Assembly: GCA_022821875.1 (NCBI GenBank)
Contig: JAJECV010000058.1
Coordinates: 1 to 50,267, forward strand
Origin: Rhodothermales bacterium
GTDB lineage: Bacteria; Bacteroidota; Rhodothermia; Rhodothermales; Bin80
DNA length: 50,267 nt
Direction: 5' to 3'
Part shown: positions 44,499 through 50,267 of the stretch, one piece after another
Layout: each line of letters opens with the position of its first letter
Numbering within the stretch: position 1 is the first letter of the stretch
Translations under genes and position numbers: made by a program
The notes under the pieces: model-generated
Database searches by the model: none
The model's input: only the letters and a program-made list of their open reading frames with translations
Told to the model about the DNA's origin: nothing

Positions 44499-47400
44499 AT
44501 GCGCCAAATCACAGATCGTCAAATCCGAAAATTCAATCCTGGAGCTTTTCAATCGGATGAGGAGATAATTGCACAGTTCAAAGTTCGTCACCATGAACTA
44601 CAGACCATGCTTAACATTTTGCATGACAACATTGAGTCTCCATCGTGTCAGCATACCTTGGTCATAGGTCCGCGTGGTCAGGGAAAGACCATGCTTCTGG
44701 CTCGCATCGCTGCAGGGATACGATCAGACAAAGAATTCTCTGAGAACCTCCTGCCAGTTCGGTTCATGGAAGAAAGTCAGGAGATCTTCAATATGGCGGA
44801 CTTCTGGCTCGAAACCCTGTTTCACCTTGCCCGAGAATGTCAAAAATTTGATCCCGAATTGGTACAGGAACTGGAAATCAGACATACCGTCTTGAGTCAG
44901 AAGTGGAGGAATGATTCACTGGAAGATCTGGCCCGAGATGCCGTACTGGATGTTGCAGATCAACTTGATCGGAAACTAGTTCTGATGATTGAGAACCTTC
45001 AAGCACTGTTTGAAGATGTAGAGAGGGACTTTGGATGGAAACTTAGAAAAGTCTTGCAGACAGAACCTCAGATCATATTCGTGGGCTCTGCTACCAGTCG
45101 CTTCAAAGAACTTGATAACGCAAAACTACCGTTCTTTGAATTTTTCTGGATCATTGATCTGAAGCCGCTGAACACCGCAGAATGTAGAAGTCTTTGGGCT
45201 ATGATCAGTGGACAGGATATGTTAGGGCGGGAAATACGCCCACTGGAAATTCTAACAGGAGGAAGCCCCAGGCTCTTGGTGATCATAGCAAGTTTTGCCA
45301 GACACAAGGCTATGCGCCAACTAATGGAAGGGCTGGTTATCCTGATAGATGAGCATACGGACTATTTCCGGGGGAACCTGGAAGTCTTGGCCAAGACGGA
45401 AAGGAGAGTTTTTCTGGCAGTCATTGACCTCTGGCAACCATCAACTCCCGGCGAAATCAGTAACCGGGCACGTATGGACATACGAAAAGTGTCTACCATG
45501 CTTGGAAGACTTGTCAAGCGTGGAGCGGTGATCGTAGAGGGCCGTGGTCGGAAACGGAAATATGCCGCAGCCGAGCGGCTATACAGTATCTACTACAAAC
45601 TGAGGCGTAACCGTGATGGAACTGCTGCTGTGCAAAATTTGATCTGCTTCATGTCCGTCTTCTATACTGAAATGGAACAGACACAGGCGTTTCCTTTATT
45701 AACTGAGGAGATGGACCAGTCCACCATGATTCGGGATGCTCTTGATCAGGTTATGACTGAGTATTCAGGAATCGTCAGAAAATTTCTCCTGATTGATGCT
45801 ATTGATGTTGCACAGAGAATTTCATCCAGAGAGAGCCAGCGGCTCGGAGGTATGATCATGGAATCATTGGAAAATGACAATTTTGCACAGGTAATCCAGC
45901 TCACAGATCGGTTACTGTCCTCACAGGACGCTCAATTACCAGACTTGGTGGTCGCAAAAACAATGCTGATAAAAGCAACAGCACACCAGAAACAGGGTAA
46001 CCTAGACTCTGCCCTTTCAGTTGTCTCGGAAATCATCAGTCGCTGGGACTCCGCCAAAAACCTTCAATTGCAACATTCTGTCATTGATGCCTTGATCATC
46101 CGGATCGAAATACTTCAGGAACAAGGCAAAATAAAACTTGCCCTGTTAACCGTAGACGAAATTGTCAACTGCTTCGGAGATAAAAATTCCCCACATTTGC
46201 AGGGATGTGTCGCTTGGGCCCTAGTCATTAGGGGTGAAATACTTCAGGATCAGCATAACCGAAACCCCGCTATAGAGACTTTTGACGAAGTCGTGATGCG
46301 TCTGGATGCTGTTGAAAGCCAGGAATTCCAATGGTGTATCGCCAGAGCACTTACCAACAAAGGAAAGCTTCTGAGGATTCAAAATCAACCGGATTTTGCG
46401 CTGTCAACATTCGAAGAAGTTGTGGAGCGCTTTGGTATTGCAGAAGACACAGAACTCCAGTATTGGGTCGGCGGGGCACTGATCTACAAGGGTGAACTCC
46501 TCCAGGAACAGGGCCATCTAAAATCTGCTTTGTCCACCTTCGAAAATATCATTGAACGCTTTCATCTCACCAAAAAAATAAGACTACAAGATTTAGTTGC
46601 CCGGTCACTGATCCAAAAAGCTCAGATATTCTGGCGGCAAGATCGACCGGATTCTGCGCTGTTAACCCTTGAAAAAGTCGTAGAACGCTTTGATGCCGTA
46701 GAAAATGCAGGGTTGCAAAACTCGGTTGCTCAGGCATTCATCAACAAAGGTGAGATACTCCAGATGCAAGGTCAGTTCGAACCTGCCTTGTCCGCTTTTG
46801 AAGGAGTTATTGAACGTTTGAGCACTGCGAATGCACCTCACCTTAAAATTATGGTGTCCTTTGCATTGCTGCACAAAATCATGACCCTTTGTGCCTTCCG
46901 TGCCCCTGCGGTTGATGAGGTATTGCCGGCGATTGAAGAAGGGCTGGGGTTCATTAACGCTGTAGAGGGTATGGAATTATCCACTGGGATGCGTTTGATG
47001 CTACAAAAAAATCTCGTAGCGATGTGGACGCTAAAGCATTTTATATTGCAGCGCAAGGAGGAGTCGGGAGATGTAAAGATCGTGTTCCAGAAACTAACTG
47101 AGCATTTTGATTTCGCAGACAGTTCAGAATTGCAGGTGTGGAGCATTGAGGTACTTATTGATTTGACAGAACTTCAAACCAGCATAGGACATATCCCGGA
47201 CGCTCTCCATACCTGCAATGAAATCACTCGGCGGCTCAGCGAAGTCACCGGACATGAAAAAGCACTGCTCACATGGGAAGCATTACGAGTGAGAACGAAT
47301 GCCCTACTGATTCAGAAGGATTTGTCTGCCGCGGTTGATTCATTCCGATTATTGTATGCAAATCTTGATCCCAATAACGGGGAGATGATACGGATAATTT

Positions 47401-47675
47401 CAAACTTTGTGATCCACCTGACGGCAGCCGGGGTGGCTCCGCGGGCTTTGCTTGAGGTTATTTCAGATGACAGTGCCTGCGCAGAGGCTCTGCATCCAAT
47501 CATCGCAGCCCTGCAGCAGGAGGCAGGTGAGGCGGTTCGTGCTCCTAGAGAAATCCTTGAGATTGCATCTGACATTCGAAGTGACATCCAGAAACAAAGG
47601 GCATCCCTGCACCGAGGCGAGGGAATCAATGTCGATACGCCATCACAGCAAGCGTCTTCATCAGATGTGGTGTAG
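44499..47675 (+). CDS. P-loop (STAND-like) ATPase with winged helix and TPR array
   Basis: A 1058-residue protein. P-loop GPRGQGKT at 57-64 (IGPRGQGKTMLLAR), Walker B KLVLMIENLQALF, a sensor-like PQIIFVGSATSRF and a winged-helix region (ISNRARMDIRKVSTMLGRLV) form a STAND-type module in the first 370 residues. The remaining 650 residues are TPR-like 40-42-residue units with the motif ALSTFEEVVERFG, for example ALSTFENIIERF and ALSAFEGVIERL. Such proteins often sense a ligand through the repeats and signal through the ATPase; many are bacterial defence proteins. No effector (nuclease, TIR, protease) is fused, so the partner lost upstream may have carried it. Start: ATG at 44499. Confidence 0.85.
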   Translation: MRQITDRQIRKFNPGAFQSDEEIIAQFKVRHHELQTMLNILHDNIESPSCQHTLVIGPRGQGKTMLLARIAAGIRSDKEFSENLLPVRFMEESQEIFNMADFWLETLFHLARECQKFDPELVQELEIRHTVLSQKWRNDSLEDLARDAVLDVADQLDRKLVLMIENLQALFEDVERDFGWKLRKVLQTEPQIIFVGSATSRFKELDNAKLPFFEFFWIIDLKPLNTAECRSLWAMISGQDMLGREIRPLEILTGGSPRLLVIIASFARHKAMRQLMEGLVILIDEHTDYFRGNLEVLAKTERRVFLAVIDLWQPSTPGEISNRARMDIRKVSTMLGRLVKRGAVIVEGRGRKRKYAAAERLYSIYYKLRRNRDGTAAVQNLICFMSVFYTEMEQTQAFPLLTEEMDQSTMIRDALDQVMTEYSGIVRKFLLIDAIDVAQRISSRESQRLGGMIMESLENDNFAQVIQLTDRLLSSQDAQLPDLVVAKTMLIKATAHQKQGNLDSALSVVSEIISRWDSAKNLQLQHSVIDALIIRIEILQEQGKIKLALLTVDEIVNCFGDKNSPHLQGCVAWALVIRGEILQDQHNRNPAIETFDEVVMRLDAVESQEFQWCIARALTNKGKLLRIQNQPDFALSTFEEVVERFGIAEDTELQYWVGGALIYKGELLQEQGHLKSALSTFENIIERFHLTKKIRLQDLVARSLIQKAQIFWRQDRPDSALLTLEKVVERFDAVENAGLQNSVAQAFINKGEILQMQGQFEPALSAFEGVIERLSTANAPHLKIMVSFALLHKIMTLCAFRAPAVDEVLPAIEEGLGFINAVEGMELSTGMRLMLQKNLVAMWTLKHFILQRKEESGDVKIVFQKLTEHFDFADSSELQVWSIEVLIDLTELQTSIGHIPDALHTCNEITRRLSEVTGHEKALLTWEALRVRTNALLIQKDLSAAVDSFRLLYANLDPNNGEMIRIISNFVIHLTAAGVAPRALLEVISDDSACAEALHPIIAALQQEAGEAVRAPREILEIASDIRSDIQKQRASLHRGEGINVDTPSQQASSSDVV

Positions 47676-47770
47676 CCCGAACCGGATTGAATCATGGCAA
47701 GAACAGGGCGGCGGTTCACGGAAGCAGGAGAGGCATAAGGTCCGATAGTGGATCGTCAGGTATCATCTGG

Positions 47771-48268
47771 TTAAAAAAGAAGTCGGGGATTGCGGAGTCC
47801 ATCCGATAGTTTTCCTGTCTTTAGGTTTTGAATCATTGCCTCCAACATTGATCGGAGCCATTCGGGATCTGGATCAAGTTCGGACAGGACATATTTGGCA
47901 TGGTCAATCAGACTTCGCCAACTGTCATTGTCTGGAAAAAATGCCTTCCCGTAGATCTGATTGGTCAAAAAATTCAGACGCAGTTCAAAAAATCCGTGAA
48001 ATCGCTCCAGTGCGACCAATTCCTCTGTATTGAAGCAGTCCCTGAAACGTGCACAGTCGTCAGAATCAGGAACTGGTTCAATAGAGTCAATAATCGTTTC
48101 ACTTGGGACATAGATTTCCTCAAACCAGAGACGGGTCAACGTTGCAGCGACTATCTCCGGTTGTGCATGTCTTGCGCAGGCCTTCCGGCATTTCTCGCTG
48201 GTCAGAAATCCCAGGAAAACCACAACACGTTCGCGGTCACGGGGAGAATTTGGAATTAAGGCTTCCAC
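47771..48268 (-). CDS. Unknown 165-residue protein
   Basis: I recognise no family. The protein is soluble and mixed alpha-helical: RDRERVVVFLGFLTSEKCRK, then ARHAQPEIVAATLTRLWFEE, ERFHGFFELRLNFLTNQIYG and SWRSLIDHAKYVLSELDPDP. Trp and Phe are frequent and no catalytic motif or membrane segment is visible. The start is a GTG at 48268, supported by the fact that this start, its leader and the first 12 codons are copied at 49437-49506. It lies on the minus strand, 95 bp from the convergent ATPase-TPR gene. Confidence 0.65.
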   Translation of the reverse strand: MEALIPNSPRDRERVVVFLGFLTSEKCRKACARHAQPEIVAATLTRLWFEEIYVPSETIIDSIEPVPDSDDCARFRDCFNTEELVALERFHGFFELRLNFLTNQIYGKAFFPDNDSWRSLIDHAKYVLSELDPDPEWLRSMLEAMIQNLKTGKLSDGLRNPRLLF

Positions 48269-48467
48269 TAGCGCACAGGGAGAATGATTTATTGGATAAC
48301 CGGTCCCCTATCCAAGACTGCATTTCGGATGGAATGGGGCGATATGATTCCATCACAATACGGTATGATTGTGCTTCAATTGGCCGTCCCCGTAAATACA
48401 TCCAATCCGGTCAGCACTTTAAATTCAGACAATTTGCTCCCCAACCACTCAAAAAGTCCAGATGGTA

Positions 48468-48863
48468 CTAACTAAGTGAGAGCACAATGGTCAACGCACT
48501 ACCAATAATTGCAATAACGACAATCAAGATATTCTGCTTGGTGTTCACTGCTTCAATCTTGGTGTTCATTGCGTCAATCTTGCTGTTTTGCGCATCAATC
48601 TTGTTGTTTTGTGCATCAATCTTGGCATCCTGAGCGTCAATTCTGCTGGCCAGAACTTCAGTAATGGAATCAATTCGTTCCCCCAGAGATGCCAGTGCGC
48701 TCTGCAACAGAGGAACTATCTCTGAAGCTGCCATTTTCTTTTGAATTTGCAAAAGTTCAAGATTTTCTGCTGGCGTTAAACCTCCGTTCTCACTCAGTTT
48801 ACACAGCAAGTTGAAAGCACGCGTGGTTAAGTCTATGTCGTTGATATTGACTTGCTCAGCCAT
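48468..48863 (-). CDS. Tail-anchored coiled-coil protein with heptad repeats
   Basis: A 131-residue protein: a helical head (TTRAFNLLCKLSENGGLTPA), an amphipathic coiled coil of five near-perfect heptads (RIDAQDA, KIDAQNN, KIDAQNS, KIDAMNT, KIEAVNT), and a C-terminal transmembrane helix (ILIVVIAIIGSALTIVLSLS). The topology suggests a cytosolic coiled coil anchored by its tail in the inner membrane. Hydrophobic Ile at heptad position a and small residues at d favour a parallel oligomer. I cannot name the family. The repeats are visible in the DNA as 21-bp units. It lies on the same strand as, and upstream of, the 165-residue unknown gene. Confidence 0.7.
   Translation of the reverse strand: MAEQVNINDIDLTTRAFNLLCKLSENGGLTPAENLELLQIQKKMAASEIVPLLQSALASLGERIDSITEVLASRIDAQDAKIDAQNNKIDAQNSKIDAMNTKIEAVNTKQNILIVVIAIIGSALTIVLSLS
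48553..48657 (-). repeat. Five 21-bp units coding heptads
   Basis: Units start at 48553, 48574, 48595, 48616 and 48637, each opening with TCAATCTT or TCAATTCT on the plus strand. Regular spacing at high identity allows slippage that would lengthen or shorten the coiled coil in frame. Confidence 0.85.
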
Positions 48864-48950
48864 TGGATCAGGTAAATGTTTGGGATTGGACAGTCTCGTT
48901 CAATATCTATACTTGCTGAGATGGGAATCGGTTCCATTGAATCCTAAGAA

Positions 48951-49263
48951 CTAACACAGGCCAAGATATTCAGAAAGGGAGGAGGCTCTTGCAAAACTAA
49001 TAATCCAGGCTAAAAAGCGCTCCTGGATACACTCAGGTGGATAAAAACCTTCAAGATTGGGAGTTTTGCAAGATGCTCGAAGAGGAGAGATATGCATGCC
49101 CACAAAAAGAAATTTCCGGGGCATCCTTCCACAGAGGAAGGCTCTCCGGTTTGAAATTCTTGGCAGCAACAAAATTCCATCTCTCATGAAAGTTTAACTT
49201 GAACTTACCTCTGCCATAGTGTTTTCGAAGCCACCCCATCGGATCTTCGATGAGTTCGGTCAT
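48951..49263 (-). pseudogene. Possible frameshifted small gene in a decayed region
   Basis: MTELIEDPMGWLRKHYGRGK, continuing to PEISFCGHAYLSSSS, reads like real protein but ends early. The adjacent frame continues as LEGFYPPECIQERFLAWIIS to a stop at 48951. A single indel near 49070 would join them into an approximately 100-residue protein. No family was recognised, and chance open frames are not excluded. Confidence 0.3.
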
Positions 49264-49436
49264 TTCGGAAAATGGAGCCCAAGTAAGCCTATTGAATCGG
49301 GTGCAAGTTCATCCGGGGTTTTTGGACAATAACCGTGATCAAGGAGGTGGCAGGTGCCTTTACAAGTGCGGGATCCAACTCCGCCTCAGAGGGGCATGTG
49401 TTTCCCTCTGGTGATGTACGTTCTATAGAGTTTCCA

Positions 49437-49506
49437 CGCGGTCACGGGGAGAATTTGGAATCAAGGCTTCCACTTAGTTAGTGCAAGGGGGAAATGATTA
49501 ATTGGG
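49437..49506 (-). repeat. Partial duplicate of the leader and first codons of the 47771-48268 gene
   Basis: About 70 bp match 48232-48294, with small indels in the leader. The copy keeps a GTG and the first 12 codons (MEALIPNSPRDR) and then runs into VETL and a stop. It is therefore a 5'-end-only duplicate, not a gene. Confidence 0.8.
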
Positions 49507-49624
49507 GAATTATATCCATAAGTAACAATGAGGGGAACCTTTCCCATTCAGGTGGACAAAACGGATACAATCGGGAAGAATAATGCCTCCCTGATTGTCT
49601 ACACAACATCATCCGCTTGATGCT

Positions 49625-50267
49625 ATGCCCGTTAAAGACTGTAAGACAAAGTCCCCCGCTGGTTCAAGGAAACGGCAGCATGTGACGATCCGCTTTCGTC
49701 TGCGAGGCGACAAAAAGACCTGCCGGTTCCTGAATGAACTGGCGGGGGTCAACCGATATCTCTGGAATGCGGCGCTGGCGAAAGCCAAAGACGATTACGA
49801 AGAAACCGGGCAATCCCAGACCTCTCAGTTTGATTTCTACACTTGGTATAAAGTACACAAGGATACGGTCGCACCATGGCTGAGAGAATATCCTGTAAAC
49901 GCGACTCGCACTGGACTGAAGGATCTGGCGGATGGCCTACAAGCAGTTCTTCAAGAAAAAGCGGGGGTTCCCCAGATTCAAGAAAAGAGGCAAGGCGAAA
50001 AAAAGCTTCAGCGTAGGTGTGTCAGGGGGAAAGATGTTTTCAACGAATGGATATGTTCGGCTAAAGCGGGGCATGCATGTGAAGATGCTGCGATTTTATC
50101 GAGTGAACCGCTACACAAACCCCGTACCCAAGACGGCCCGCATCTTTGAAGAAAATGGGAACTGGTATATGACGGTCGTCTATGAAGTGGATGCGACCCT
50201 GCAAGACGCGGACGGCATTGGCATTGGGGTTGACCGTAATTGCGGGCAGGTTGCGGACAGTGCGGGA
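49625..50267 (+). pseudogene. tnpB: IS200/IS605-type TnpB (transposon-encoded RNA-guided nuclease), frameshifted and cut by the window end
   Basis: From the ATG at 49625 the protein opens as a TnpB: HVTIRFRLRGDKKTCRFLNE and RYLWNAALAKAKDDYEETG, through YPVNATRTGLKDLAD. Near 49930-49937 a one-base insertion breaks the frame. The next frame continues as AYKQFFKKKRGFPRFKKRG, the typical TnpB basic segment, then SFSVGVSGGKMF, NGYVRLKRG and the RuvC-I region GIGVDRNCGQVA with its catalytic aspartate just before the window edge. The C-terminal RuvC motifs and zinc ribbon lie outside the window. No TnpA or clear element end was identified. Whether the frameshift is real or a sequencing error cannot be told. 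Confidence 0.85.

Noticed and set aside
48553..48657. 21-bp repeats considered as a short CRISPR-like array.
   Set aside because: Units are contiguous, encode heptads in frame and have no spacers.

Overview
The window looks like a chromosomal segment from a bacterium of the Bacteroidota/Rhodothermota group, at roughly 50% G+C. The evidence is the gene content and order: miaB, a sigma-54-type activator and lptE packed together; an atpD-atpC pair separate from the rest of the ATP synthase genes; a DUF3078-type outer-membrane protein; and a DUF5117/DUF4953-type zinc metalloprotease. The lineage is an inference. No rRNA or tRNA is present to confirm it.

The housekeeping part comprises ribD and ribE (62-1898), a tightly overlapping plus-strand run miaB / sigma-54-type regulator / lptE / family-2 glycosyltransferase / TPR protein / anmK (4072-10391), thiL (18742-19740), atpD-atpC-DUF3078 (28310-31073) and an MFS transporter (31060-32292).

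Interleaved with these are accessory modules that look like genome defence, toxin-antitoxin and mobile DNA. (1) A type III restriction-modification pair, mod and res (10517-15576), more A+T-rich than its surroundings; mod carries a 13-G homopolymer, and slippage by one base either way reaches a stop within about 30 nt. (2) A SAP-like gene and an AAA ATPase gene (15637-18208) sharing a duplicated 5' end, with a broken copy of the ATPase between them. (3) A Panacea-domain (PanA-like) antitoxin candidate followed by a small one-helix membrane protein (19892-20798). (4) A RecQ helicase fused to a ComF-like phosphoribosyltransferase domain, then two DprA-like paralogues that end in clamp-binding-like motifs (21053-25500), all close behind a secreted metalloprotease gene. 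(5) hipB-hipA with a candidate operator (33206-34813). (6) Two membrane-linked proteins sharing an 18-residue helical repeat (34972-37336). (7) A four-gene overlapping operon: N6-adenine methyltransferase, a protein with two GHKL ATPase modules, a receiver protein and a ComEC-like metallo-beta-lactamase (37832-42949). (8) A scarred region with a sulfatase fragment, a perfect 16-bp palindrome and a decapitated ATPase, followed by an intact 1058-residue P-loop ATPase with TPR repeats (43083-47675). (9) Small unknown genes with coiled-coil repeats and a partial leader duplication, and finally a frameshifted TnpB gene that runs off the window.

The strongest candidates for an undescribed system are the methyltransferase / dual-ATPase kinase / receiver / MBL operon and the RecQ-ComF / DprA / DprA operon. 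The two share a theme: domains best known from natural competence (ComEC-type MBL, ComF, DprA) placed in defence-like contexts. The phase-variable type III mod is the most directly readable regulatory signal. All functional statements rest on reading motifs by eye; no database search was run.
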